From the NCBI GenBank assembly GCA_945901045.1, contig CAMDKK010000001.1, forward strand, positions 61,076 through 125,075: a DNA stretch of 64,000 nucleotides, in the 5' to 3' direction. The notes under the pieces were generated by a model. The model did not search any database. It had not been told where the DNA came from and worked only from the letters and a program-made list of their open reading frames with translations. The DNA is from Limnohabitans sp. Rim8. Its GTDB lineage: Bacteria > Pseudomonadota > Gammaproteobacteria > Burkholderiales > Burkholderiaceae_C. Positions 9,801 to 18,110 of the stretch are shown here, piece by piece. Both the position numbers and the translations under genes were made by a program. How positions within the stretch are numbered: position 1 is the stretch's first letter; each line of letters starts with the position of its first letter.

Positions 9801-10189
9801 TTGCAACTCAAAGCTAATTCTCTGGCGCGGGATTTGTCGCCAAATAAGCGCAGATTTTCAGGCTGAGGCCCAATGAAAGCGATGCCGGCTTGGGCGCAAG
9901 CTTCGGCAAAATCAGCGCGCTCACTCAAAAATCCATAACCCGGGTGAATCGCATCGCAATTTTCTGATTTGGCTGTCTCTACGATTTTTGCGATATGCAG
10001 ATAGGCATTTGGGCCTGTTTCTTGCAAATTGACGGATCGGCTCGCCAATCGGACATGCAGGGCATGAGCGTCATCTGAGGCAAAAATGGCAACGCTTTGA
10101 ATGTCCATGTCATGCACAGCGCGAATCAGACGGACCGCTATTTCGCCGCGATTGGCGATCAAAATTTTCTTGAACATCAACATGGCCAT
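6890..10189 (-). CDS. single-chain acyl-CoA carboxylase (BC-BCCP-CT fusion)
   Basis: A 1099-residue biotin-dependent carboxylase holding all functional parts in one chain. Residues 1-455 are biotin carboxylase, with NRGEIAVR at 13-20, the ATP-grasp loop GGGGGRG at 164-170 and EANPRLQVEH at 293-302. Residues 490-565 are the biotinyl domain, with EAMKM and biotin-accepting Lys530. Residues about 590-1099 are the carboxyltransferase, including ARENIAQLCDEGSFMEYG and TDTPGFMVG. The ATG at 10189 follows AAGGAC. Acetyl-, propionyl- and methylcrotonyl-CoA carboxylases are normally split into subunits; this architecture resembles the single-chain long-chain acyl-CoA carboxylases. The acyl-CoA substrate cannot be assigned. 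Divergently placed acyl-CoA dehydrogenases suggest a shared pathway. Confidence 0.93.
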   Translation of the reverse strand: MAMLMFKKILIANRGEIAVRLIRAVHDMDIQSVAIFASDDAHALHVRLASRSVNLQETGPNAYLHIAKIVETAKSENCDAIHPGYGFLSERADFAEACAQAGIAFIGPQPENLRLFGDKSRARELALSCKVPVMPGLNEAVSLQQVQAFFESQQGAGVMIKAIGGGGGRGMRAVFKSADLPAAYTRCVSEARAAFGVEGVYVERLMGRARHIEIQILGDGTDVMSLGDRECTLQRRFQKLIEIAPSPSITPALRAQITQAALQMAAHCKYRSLGTFEFLVDTQATDLPWVFIEANPRLQVEHTVTEEVTGLDLVQLQIQMAAGMRLKDVGLDPKNSPLQKGHAIQLRICAETLNSDGNTLSSSGTITRFDLPSGPGIRVDTHGFTGASPSPHYDTLLAKLIVSSKGASFEQVTRKALRALTECHLEGLKTNLDILQALLEMPDFVDQSVHTRFIEENLNTLISRAATLAKENSSNDSSSLPTQPPPTRLALKAHQAGVVSPMAAKLIQIDVNVGDLIPKGAQVAIIEAMKMEHVVLAQSSGRVSAIMASAGAFIAADDVLVVLELAQVEAYNDAQNKAQNLEAVRDDLKSVQERHAFLWDDNRKTAVNKRHGQGGRTARENIAQLCDEGSFMEYGALAIAAQTRRRSLEDLIANTPADGMVTGIGTVNASLHGPGKSRCVVMAYDYMVLAGTQGSGNHQKTDRMLGLAIKLKLPVVLFAEGGGGRPGDVDRPVVAGLNNHTFSQFAALSGLVPVVGIVHGRCFAGNAALLGCSDVIIATQSSNIGMGGPAMIEGGGLGTYAPEEIGPSDVQSRNGVIDLLVKDEIEAVDKAKQYLSYFQGKTSAWTCDDQRKLRFAVPENRLRVYDIRAVIQTLCDEDSVMELRQAFGLGMMTALARIEGRAVGIIANNPMHLGGAIDVEAADKASRFMQLCNAHGLPLISLTDTPGFMVGPEIEAQAQVRHTSRMFVVAAKLNVPFFAVVLRKGYGLGAQAMTAGGFDAPVFTISWPTGEFGPMGLEGSVRLGFRKELEAQPEGPLRDALFNALVADRYAVGKAINMAQTLEIDAVIDPSETRQWIVRGLDSSLSLKGSNNNGFVDTW

Positions 10190-10374
10190 GGATGGGGTCC
10201 TTGCGCTTGCATTGAGCCTCTGAATTTTGGGCTGACAGTGATCTCAATATAGCGTACCGTTGTGAGGAGCCGCAGCCCCTGTCAGAGCTTTGTGGGTTCA
10301 AGCTGTCGCCATTCAGACTGCCACCGCTTTCTTCAAGGTTCAAAATAGGAATTAACGTTGTGAAGGAAAAAAGC

Positions 10375-11556
10375 ATGGACCTCAATTATTCAAATGAAGA
10401 ACAGGTTTTTAGAAGTGAAGTTCGAGAATGGATTGCGGGCAACTTGCCTGATGACATTCGCGAAAAAGTTCAAAATTACCGCGGACTCCCTAAAGAGGAT
10501 TACCTGAGGTGGCACAAAATTTTGGCCGCCAAGGGCTGGTCTGTGCCGCATTGGCCTCAGGAGTGGGGTGGCACAGGTTGGAACATTACCCAGCGCTATA
10601 TTTATGACGAAGAATTCGCCTTGGCGGGGGCGCCCGGATTGCCGCCTTTTGGCCCCGCCATGTGTGCCTCAGTTCTGCTGAAATTTGGCACGCCGGCCCA
10701 AAAAGACCAATTCCTGCCCCGTATCCGCGAAGGCGATGATTTTTGGGTACAAGGCTATTCTGAGCCTGGTGCGGGTTCTGATTTGGCGGCACTTAAAATG
10801 CGCGCAGAACGCGTTGGTGACCACTACGTCATCAATGGCCAAAAAATATGGACGACCCTGGGTCACTATGGCGACTGGATTTTTTGCTTGGTGCGTACCG
10901 ACAGTCAAGCCGAAAAACGTCAAGAAGGCATCAGCTTCATCTTGATGGACATGAAAACACCCGGCATCACGGTTCGTCCTCTGATCCTGATGGACGGGGG
11001 ACATGAGGTGAATGAAATTTTCTTCGACAACGTCAAAGTGCCTGCACAGAATTTGGTTTTCGAAGAAAACAAGGGATGGACTGTTGCCAAGTATTTGCTG
11101 GGACATGAGCGAATGGGTTCTGGCAGTGTCGGCGCCAGTCGGCGCGAGTTGGCCGCTTTACGCGCTTTGGCCGGACGTGAGCTTAAAAACGGCAAGCCCC
11201 TGCTGGAGGACGTGCGCTTTAAAGACAAGTTATCGCGTGTCGAAATTGAAATTGATGCGTTGGAAATTACTTCCATGCGCTTTTTGGATCAGATGCGACG
11301 CACCGGCCAGCCCCCGGGCGCAGATGTTTCGATGCTTAAGATCCGCGGGACTGAGGTGCAGCAAATGATCACCGAGTTGGCGATGCAGGCCGCAGGTCCA
11401 AATGCCCAGCCATTCAAGGCTGTGGACAATGGTTCGATTGACCACTTTACCTCGCGCTTGGCGCCCCGTTATTTCAATTTTCGCAAGGCCAGTATTTATG
11501 CCGGTTCCAATGAAATTCAGCGCAACATCATTGCCAAAATGACCTTGGGTCTGTGA
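10375..11556 (+). CDS. acyl-CoA dehydrogenase, large subunit type (PimC-like)
   Basis: A 393-residue FAD enzyme. The start is set at ATG 10375 because AAGGAAA at 10363-10369 is correctly spaced; the GTG at 10360 would lie before it. Motifs are GYSEPGAGSDLAALK near 126-140, QKIWTTLGHYGD near 155 and C-terminal YAGSNEIQRN with Glu380 as the presumed catalytic base. It resembles the large subunit of pimeloyl-CoA-type dehydrogenases, which pair with a smaller homologue. Such a homologue begins 10 bases downstream. It is the first gene of a three-gene run with that dehydrogenase and a short-chain dehydrogenase, divergent from the fused carboxylase. Confidence 0.9.
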   Translation: MDLNYSNEEQVFRSEVREWIAGNLPDDIREKVQNYRGLPKEDYLRWHKILAAKGWSVPHWPQEWGGTGWNITQRYIYDEEFALAGAPGLPPFGPAMCASVLLKFGTPAQKDQFLPRIREGDDFWVQGYSEPGAGSDLAALKMRAERVGDHYVINGQKIWTTLGHYGDWIFCLVRTDSQAEKRQEGISFILMDMKTPGITVRPLILMDGGHEVNEIFFDNVKVPAQNLVFEENKGWTVAKYLLGHERMGSGSVGASRRELAALRALAGRELKNGKPLLEDVRFKDKLSRVEIEIDALEITSMRFLDQMRRTGQPPGADVSMLKIRGTEVQQMITELAMQAAGPNAQPFKAVDNGSIDHFTSRLAPRYFNFRKASIYAGSNEIQRNIIAKMTLGL

Positions 11557-11566
11557 GGAAAAAACT

Positions 11567-12685
11567 ATGAACTTTGATCTCACTCCTGAGCAACAGCAAT
11601 TGGCCGACTCGGTCAGCAAATACCTTGCGAATGAATACAGTTTTGAAAAACGTAAAGCCATCGTCCATTCCGATTCAGGCGTAAGCGAGACTGTTTGGCA
11701 GACTTTCGCCGAAATGGGCTTGACGGCCATGACCCTGTCCGAGGCTGACGATGGCTTTGGTGGTGGTGCGATGGACCTGATGGCGGTGATGGAGTCCATG
11801 GGAGAGGCCCTGGTTGTTGAACCATTCTTGGAGAATGTTGCCTTGGCTGGCCGTTTGGTTTCACGTATGGGGTCTGCTACTCAGCGCGCAGCCCTTCTGC
11901 CGGGTTTGATCGATGGATCGGCACGCTTGGCGTTTGCCAGCTTAGAGCCAGGACGCCGTTATGCTTTGGCACCCCAGGCCACCCTGGCCAAAGCGGGTCC
12001 CGGTGGTTGGGTGCTGAATGGCCATAAATGTATGGTCACGGGAGCTGCTTCAGCGCATAAGTTGCTTGTTTCAGCCCTCACACCTGCGGGCGTCAGTCAG
12101 TTTATTGTGGATGCCCACGCTGCAGGCGTCACACTCAATCCGAGTCGCACAGTCGACGGGTTCCGCGTCGCGGAGGTCACGCTCACCCATGTCGCACTGG
12201 GCTCTGATGCGCTCCTCGGTGAGGATGGCGCAGCCATGCCCTTCATTGAAGAGGCGACGGACTTTGCCACGGCCCTGCTGTGCGCAGAAGCCATTGGTGC
12301 CATGAAAAGTGCCAATGACGCTACTTTGGAATACATGAAACAGCGCAAGCAGTTTGGGGTCCCGATAGCCTCATTTCAAGTTTTGCAACACCGGATGGTG
12401 GAGATGTACATCAGTACGGAGCAAGCCCGCTCTATGGCTATCTTGGCTGCAAGCAAAGTAGACGGTACTACAGATGCCAGGGAGCGTGCGCGCGCTGTGT
12501 CCGCTGCAAAAATCAAAATCGCGGATGCCGCACGCCAAGTCAGCCAAGAGTCTGTTCAGTTGCATGGCGGCATGGGTATGACTGAAGAACTCAAGGTCTC
12601 GCACACCTTTCGCCGCTTGACCATGATTGCGCAGCAATGGGGTGACGCGGATCATCACTTGGAACGTTACGCTGCATTGACCTGA
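11567..12685 (+). CDS. acyl-CoA dehydrogenase, small subunit type (PimD-like)
   Basis: A 372-residue acyl-CoA dehydrogenase homologue starting MNFDLTPEQQQLADS, with GAGGAAAA before the ATG. The C-terminal region reads LHGGMGMTEELKVSH near residues 336-350 and lacks the Y-x-G-(S/T)-x-E-I catalytic segment kept by its upstream partner. It probably serves as the partner subunit of a heteromeric enzyme, as in pimeloyl-CoA dehydrogenase. FAD-domain helices and the central RKQFGVPIASFQ segment are present. It is tightly coupled to both neighbours, with gaps of 10 and 9 bases. Confidence 0.88.
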   Translation: MNFDLTPEQQQLADSVSKYLANEYSFEKRKAIVHSDSGVSETVWQTFAEMGLTAMTLSEADDGFGGGAMDLMAVMESMGEALVVEPFLENVALAGRLVSRMGSATQRAALLPGLIDGSARLAFASLEPGRRYALAPQATLAKAGPGGWVLNGHKCMVTGAASAHKLLVSALTPAGVSQFIVDAHAAGVTLNPSRTVDGFRVAEVTLTHVALGSDALLGEDGAAMPFIEEATDFATALLCAEAIGAMKSANDATLEYMKQRKQFGVPIASFQVLQHRMVEMYISTEQARSMAILAASKVDGTTDARERARAVSAAKIKIADAARQVSQESVQLHGGMGMTEELKVSHTFRRLTMIAQQWGDADHHLERYAALT

Positions 12686-12694
12686 AAGAATGAC

Positions 12695-13501
12695 ATGACT
12701 GCTCAACTTGAAGGCCAAGTCGCCATCATCACCGGTGCGGGTTCAGGTATCGGTCGCGCAACAGCTCTTTTGTTTGCTGAGCAAGGTGCTCGACTCATCT
12801 TGGGCGATAAGACTGATGCGGTGCAAGCAACGGCTGATTCTGTTCAAGCGGCTGGCGGCCAAGCCGTGGCCATGCAAATTGACGCGGGTATCGAGGCTGA
12901 TGTGATGGCCTTGGTCGCAGCGGCTTATTCACATTTTGGCCGGCTTGATGTGGCATTCGCGAATGCTGGTATTTCTGGTGGCCGGGCCAGTGTGTTTGAT
13001 GCCACGCCCGAGTTGTGGAGTGAAGTCTTGCGGGTCAACTTGATAGGTCCGTGGTTGATGATCAAGCATGCGGGCCAAGCCATGGTGGATGCAGGGCAGG
13101 GCGGCTCTATTGTGTGCACCGCATCGGTTGCAGGCATTCGCTCCGGTGCAGGTGGAGCCCCTTACTCGGCCAGTAAGGCCGGCGTGATTAACCTGGTCAT
13201 GGTCTCCGCACAGCAGTTGAGCGAGTCGGGGGTTCGCGTGAATGCTCTGTGCCCAGGCCTGACAGAAACAGGCATGACCAAACCTACCTTTGACTATGCC
13301 AAAGACAAAGGGGTCAGCCATAAACTGGGGCGTCTGAATCCATTGCGCCGCGCAGGCCAACCCCAAGAGCTTGCGCAAGTCGCCTTGTTTTTGGCGAGCC
13401 CTCAGTCGAGCTATGTGAATGGCCAAGCTATTGCCGTGGATGGCGGTCTGTCAAGTTCGCACCCTGTGACTCGCCAATTGCCAGGGCAAACGGCGGTTTA
13501 A
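12695..13501 (+). CDS. short-chain dehydrogenase/reductase
   Basis: A 268-residue classical SDR. The cofactor loop TGAGSGIG lies at residues 13-20, NAG at 90-92, and the catalytic Ser144, Tyr157 and Lys161 (YSASK) are all present. The C-terminal [12 protein letters not shown] is typical. The likely role is NAD-dependent oxidation of a hydroxyl intermediate, for example a 3-hydroxyacyl-CoA made by the preceding dehydrogenases, but this rests on context. It begins 9 bases after the small acyl-CoA dehydrogenase gene and is the last gene of that run. Confidence 0.9.
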   Translation: MTAQLEGQVAIITGAGSGIGRATALLFAEQGARLILGDKTDAVQATADSVQAAGGQAVAMQIDAGIEADVMALVAAAYSHFGRLDVAFANAGISGGRASVFDATPELWSEVLRVNLIGPWLMIKHAGQAMVDAGQGGSIVCTASVAGIRSGAGGAPYSASKAGVINLVMVSAQQLSESGVRVNALCPGLTETGMTKPTFDYAKDKGVSHKLGRLNPLRRAGQPQELAQVALFLASPQSSYVNGQAIAVDGGLSSSHPVTRQLPGQTAV

Positions 13502-13658
13502 TTTGCATTGCAGACCTCAATTACATGAGGTAATGATCTGAATTTCAATGATGCCTGTGTTATTTAATTAATTCTAAATTATTCTAAAAATTAACATATC
13601 CAATGGGATCGCTCGCTAGCCAGAGCAACACTGACCGGAACTGATTGGAAAATAACCG

Positions 13659-14894
13659 ATGCATATTGCAGTTATAGGAACCGGTATTGTTGGTACATGT
13701 ACAGCGGCATGGTTGCAGCGTGATGGACACCAAGTCACCTTTTTTGACCCACTTGAACCGGGAGAATCCTGCTCCTTTGGGAATGCGGGTTCGCTGTCTC
13801 CAAGTGCATGTCTGCCCGTGGGGATGCCTGGTATGTGGAAGCGTGTGCCCCAATGGCTTTTGGACCCGTTGGGACCGCTAAACGTACGTTGGCGTTACGC
13901 CCCTGTAGTTTTGCCTTGGCTGATGAGCATGTTGAGGCATTCCTCGCGCGAAGAAGTGACGCGCATCGCTCGTGCGTTGCGCAATCTGCTGGAGCCTATT
14001 TTTGATTGCTACACGCCACTTTTGACGCATGCAAACGCCAAGCAACTTCTGCGAAAAACGGGTTGCCTCTATGTTTACTCTTCCCGCGAAGCTGCAGAAA
14101 AATGGGCTTGGGGAATGAATTTGCGCAGGTCTTTAGGCGTTGAGCTTGTCAACGTTGAGCGTGAAGAACTTGAAGATCTTGAGCCTGACTTGAAAGGGCG
14201 TTTCCGGTTTGGCATCCTTGCACCTGAAAATGGTTCTACACCCGACCCCTCTGCGCTTGTAAAGGCCATACATGCTCAGTGCATTGCAGATGGTGCAAGT
14301 CAAGTGCGTCTTCGGGTCATAGGATTTGATCTCCAGGGCTCTCAGGTGCATGCCTTACGTACTGAAGATCATCAAAATGTCCCGGTAGATGGCGTCGTGC
14401 TTGCCGCAGGAGCGTGGTCCGGCCAATTGGCAGCTCAACTGGGTACTCGCGTACCTTTAGAAACCCAACGGGGTTACCACGTCACTGTGACAAGCTCTAA
14501 CCTTGTGTTGAAACACACTGTGATGGCCTCTGAAAATAACTTGATGGTCAACCCCATGGCGATGGGTTTGCGACTCGCAGGAACAGTGGAGTTTGCCGGT
14601 CTCAAGGCGTTGCCCAACTATGCGCGTGCAGAATCTTTACTCCAGCAGGGCCGAGAACTCTTTCCACACTTGAATACCTCAGCCTTCACTCAGTGGATGG
14701 GACATAGGCCTTGCCTGCCGGACAGCTTGCCGGTTGTCGGGCGTGTCCGCGAGGCAGAAAACGCATGGTTAGCTTTCGGTCATGGCCACATGGGCATGTG
14801 TATGGGGGCAAGCACTGGTCGTGAAGTCGCCCATCTTGTTGCTGGCCGCACACCGCAGGTGGACTTATCACCCTTCAGTCCTGAAAGGTTTTAA
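13659..14894 (+). CDS. FAD-dependent D-amino-acid dehydrogenase-like oxidoreductase
   Basis: A 411-residue DadA/DAO-family flavoprotein. The N-terminal dinucleotide motif is IAVIGTGIVGTCTAAWL (residues 3-19), followed by the FAD-ribose acidic residue in VTFFDP. The C-terminal GHGHMGMCMGASTGREVAHL is typical of DadA-type enzymes. The family deaminates D-amino acids or oxidises related amines and passes electrons to the respiratory chain. The next coding sequence starts 2 bases after its stop. The neighbouring hydantoinase-type gene makes an N-carbamoyl or cyclic-amide derived amino acid a reasonable guess at substrate, but this is inference. Confidence 0.85.
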   Translation: MHIAVIGTGIVGTCTAAWLQRDGHQVTFFDPLEPGESCSFGNAGSLSPSACLPVGMPGMWKRVPQWLLDPLGPLNVRWRYAPVVLPWLMSMLRHSSREEVTRIARALRNLLEPIFDCYTPLLTHANAKQLLRKTGCLYVYSSREAAEKWAWGMNLRRSLGVELVNVEREELEDLEPDLKGRFRFGILAPENGSTPDPSALVKAIHAQCIADGASQVRLRVIGFDLQGSQVHALRTEDHQNVPVDGVVLAAGAWSGQLAAQLGTRVPLETQRGYHVTVTSSNLVLKHTVMASENNLMVNPMAMGLRLAGTVEFAGLKALPNYARAESLLQQGRELFPHLNTSAFTQWMGHRPCLPDSLPVVGRVREAENAWLAFGHGHMGMCMGASTGREVAHLVAGRTPQVDLSPFSPERF

Positions 14895-14896
14895 GT

Positions 14897-16888
14897 TTGA
14901 GCTTCGCATTAATTTGCACATCTGGCTTTGCAGATATATTGCCACTTGCACGACAAAACCGAGCCGACCCCTATGCCGTGCATGTGCCTGCATCGCCTTG
15001 GCTTGAACTCTTGCCATGCGCATGGCGTATCGAGTCAGCGGGTCGAATAGATGCTGAAGGGTTTGAAGTTGAGCCAATCAATACAAGGGAAATTATTGAA
15101 AAACTTCGCGCACTGAATTGTCCACCTGAATCGATTGCAATTTGCCTTCTATTCTCACCTCTGAATCCTTCTCATGAACAAGAGATAGCGAGCGCGCTGG
15201 CCATAGAGTTTCCGCAAGCCCGTATGGTTTGCTCGCACACAATTTTTCCACACTTGGGCGAATACGAACGCACACTTGCAACGGTCAAATCACTTGGACT
15301 CGAAGTGCCGCAACAGTTAACAACAGAGTCAGTCAGAGAAAAAAATAAGGATGACCTGTTTGCCACGCAATTGGAAGAAATTGCAAACCGCATGCAGCAA
15401 CAGATACTTGACGCCGCGGTATCTTCTGTAGTTCGCGAAGCGATGGATTGCGCAGCCGCATTGTTTTTACCTGATGGACGGATGATTTCGCAAGCTCGAA
15501 CGCTGCCGCTGTTGTCGGGCAGTCTATCGCCAGCCGTCAAAGGATTACTTCAGGCATTTCCCATCGAATTTATGATGGAAGGCGACGGTTTTCTGGTCAA
15601 TGATCCATGGAGCGGTGGGACCCACCTGCCAGACTTCGTCTTGCTGCGTCCAATCTTTCGGCATGGCGAAATTCAAGCATTGGCGGTTTGTGTATTGCAT
15701 CACCAAGATGTAGGTGGCATTTCGCCTGGTTCGGTGCCAACTCATGCCACGAGCATTCATCAAGAGGGCATCCGTATTCCACCGGTGCGTTTGTACCACC
15801 GTCATATTTTGGATGAAAACCTTATGGGACTGCTGTGTGCCAACAGTCGTATGCCTGAAAATTTAAAGGGTGACCTTCGCGCCCAATGGCTATCTTTAGA
15901 TTGTGGCGTGCAAGGTATGCAATCCATCGTTGCATTGAATGATTTCACTGAATGCTGTGAGGCTGTCCTCCTTACTTCCGAAGCAGTAACGCGTGAAGCG
16001 TTGCGAAATACACCTGATGGCGTCTACTGTTTTGAAGATGCACTGGACGGTGATGGAATTACCAATGAGCTTATACCCATAGTGGTTCAGCTTCGTAAAA
16101 GTGGTGATGCCATAACAATAGATTTAACGCGTTGCGCCCCTCAGACGCTAGGTCCTGTTAATGCTTCGCGCGGAGCAGTTTGGGCTGCGGTGAGCTACTT
16201 TGCACGAATGCTGGCGCCTCATGCGTCTAGCAATGATGGTTGCACTGTTCCAATGACACTTGAAACGAAACCCAGCAGCATCGTAGATCCGACTTTCCCC
16301 GCTGCTTTGAATGCACGTACCAATCTCATCAAGCTGCTTGCAAATTCATTTATCGGTGCGTGGTCCCAAGCACGACCGGATCATGTTCCAGCGCCCAATG
16401 CAGGGGAAGTGGTCGTACTCTCACTGAGCGGAGCTCGATCAGATGGAAGTTCTTGGATGTTCACAGAAATTATTGCTTCTGCTGCTGGTGGAGCGCCTTG
16501 GGGGCCTGGTGGTTCTGGAGTTTCTACAGATGTGGGTAACACGCGTAATACGCCGACTGAAGTTATCGAGTTGCTAGCCCCATTGCGCGTCGAACGCGTG
16601 GCCATTCGCCAAGGATCTGGTGGAGCCGGTCGGCATAAAGGCGGCGACGGAGTTATTCGGGCTTACCGATTGTTGGAGGGAGAGGGCAGCATATCTTACC
16701 GAGGTGAGCGTCACAGTATTGCACCTCAGGGGGGCGCTGGCGGACAACCCGGGGTATGTGCGTCAGCACGAATTGAGCAGTCCAACGGGTATATTGAAGC
16801 ATTGCCTGCTAAGGCGCGAGCGAGTTGGCGAGCGGGTGACCTGCTTGTAATTGAAACTGCAGGCGCTGGGGGATGGGGTGCCGCATGA
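14897..16888 (+). CDS. hydantoinase B/oxoprolinase with a fused, shortened hydantoinase A segment
   Basis: A 663-residue reading frame with two unequal parts. Residues 1 to about 140 match the middle of a hydantoinase A N-terminal domain: CTSGFADILPLARQNRADPY, then GRIDAEGFEV, AICLLFSPLNPSHE and EYERTLATV. The HyuA start with its phosphate-binding Gly-rich motif and the whole C-terminal ATPase domain are missing. From about residue 145 the frame continues as complete hydantoinase B, with FLVNDPWSGGTHLPDF, HHQDVGGISPGS and HQEGIRIPPV. HyuA and HyuB normally form an ATP-dependent amidohydrolase. The likely start is TTG, with GAAAGG 10 bases upstream; no ATG is suitable. This looks like an internal-deletion fusion of a former hyuA-hyuB pair. 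Whether it is active is unknown. Confidence 0.8.
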   Translation: MSFALICTSGFADILPLARQNRADPYAVHVPASPWLELLPCAWRIESAGRIDAEGFEVEPINTREIIEKLRALNCPPESIAICLLFSPLNPSHEQEIASALAIEFPQARMVCSHTIFPHLGEYERTLATVKSLGLEVPQQLTTESVREKNKDDLFATQLEEIANRMQQQILDAAVSSVVREAMDCAAALFLPDGRMISQARTLPLLSGSLSPAVKGLLQAFPIEFMMEGDGFLVNDPWSGGTHLPDFVLLRPIFRHGEIQALAVCVLHHQDVGGISPGSVPTHATSIHQEGIRIPPVRLYHRHILDENLMGLLCANSRMPENLKGDLRAQWLSLDCGVQGMQSIVALNDFTECCEAVLLTSEAVTREALRNTPDGVYCFEDALDGDGITNELIPIVVQLRKSGDAITIDLTRCAPQTLGPVNASRGAVWAAVSYFARMLAPHASSNDGCTVPMTLETKPSSIVDPTFPAALNARTNLIKLLANSFIGAWSQARPDHVPAPNAGEVVVLSLSGARSDGSSWMFTEIIASAAGGAPWGPGGSGVSTDVGNTRNTPTEVIELLAPLRVERVAIRQGSGGAGRHKGGDGVIRAYRLLEGEGSISYRGERHSIAPQGGAGGQPGVCASARIEQSNGYIEALPAKARASWRAGDLLVIETAGAGGWGAA

Positions 16889-16953
16889 AATGTCCATTTT
16901 TTGTAACCCCAATTGGTTTTTGACTGAACACATTTTTTTACCGGAGTCTCATC

Positions 16954-17958
16954 ATGAAGTTGTCTTCTGCTTATGCACATGCCTTATCTCGATGTGCCTG
17001 TATTTTTGTGTTTTCGACCCTCTTTTTGTGCGTTACAGCCATGACTGTTCAGGGTCAGACATTTCCATCAAAACCCATTCGCATTGTTGTTCCATTTCCT
17101 CCGGGAGGAAGTACCGATCTTTTGGCACGCCGCATTGGCGAGAGGCTTGCAACTGTGTGGGGCCAGCCCGTCATTGTTGAAAATAGAGCTGGTGCGGGTG
17201 GTACCGTCGGAGCCGACTATGTCGCAAAAGCCAATCCTGATGGGTACACATTGCTTATGGGTGTTACCGGAAGCAATGCGATCAGCGCTGCACTTTATCC
17301 AAAATTGCCCTATAACGTGTTGAAGGACTTTTCGCCTATATCTATGGTGGTCAGCTCCCCACTGGTTTTAGTTAAAAATGGAAACGTCAAGGCCGGTAAC
17401 TTAAAGGAACTGGTTGTGTTGGCGAAAGCTAAACCAGGCCATTTCAGTTACGGATCTCCGGGGAATGGAACCTCTATGCACTTAACTGGAGAAATGTTTG
17501 AGCTGTCAACCGGTATTGCAATGGTGCATATTCCCTATCGCGGCAGTGCAGGTGCTCTGACCGATCTCATGGGGGGGCAAATCGACACCATGTTTGGCGA
17601 CTTTCTGGTTGTTATGCCACAAATCCAAGCCGGCAAGATTCAGGCTTTGGCAGTGACTTCAAAAAAACGCCACCCCATGCTGCCTGAGGTGCCCACAGTT
17701 TCCGCAAGTGGTTTTCCTGGGTTCGAGGCTTTATCTTGGCAAGGTTTTTTTGCGCCAGCGGGGACATCACAAGACGTAATCGCAAAGCTGAGTACGGAGA
17801 TCAATAACACACTCAAATCACCAGAAATTCAAGAGTACTTTGGCTCACGCGGTTTCATCATTGAAGGCAATAGTCCCTCAGAGTTCAAGAGTTTCATTGA
17901 AGCAGAAGTACTGAAGTGGACGCGCATTGTTAAAGAATCTGGTGCTAAGCCGGATTGA
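16954..17958 (+). CDS. Bug-family tripartite tricarboxylate transporter receptor
   Basis: A 334-residue periplasmic binding protein with a signal peptide ending near VQGQ. The family motif FPSKPIRIVVPFPPGGSTD, NRAGAGGTVG and NPDGYTLLMG follow. CGGAG lies before the ATG. It starts 65 bases after the hydantoinase fusion gene, so it may bind that operon's substrate. No TctA or TctB genes are near, as is usual for Bug proteins. Confidence 0.92.
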   Translation: MKLSSAYAHALSRCACIFVFSTLFLCVTAMTVQGQTFPSKPIRIVVPFPPGGSTDLLARRIGERLATVWGQPVIVENRAGAGGTVGADYVAKANPDGYTLLMGVTGSNAISAALYPKLPYNVLKDFSPISMVVSSPLVLVKNGNVKAGNLKELVVLAKAKPGHFSYGSPGNGTSMHLTGEMFELSTGIAMVHIPYRGSAGALTDLMGGQIDTMFGDFLVVMPQIQAGKIQALAVTSKKRHPMLPEVPTVSASGFPGFEALSWQGFFAPAGTSQDVIAKLSTEINNTLKSPEIQEYFGSRGFIIEGNSPSEFKSFIEAEVLKWTRIVKESGAKPD

Positions 17959-18110
17959 TGATTGGATCTGTCCGCATCTTTACCGCATTTAAATATGAAT
18001 GCACTGCTAATTTTTTAAATCAATATAGGGATTTTTTGCCTTGACTTCAGATTGCGAGCATCTAAAAATGCTTCCAAGTCATTCCTTATTTTCTTTGTAG
18101 TGCAAATTTC

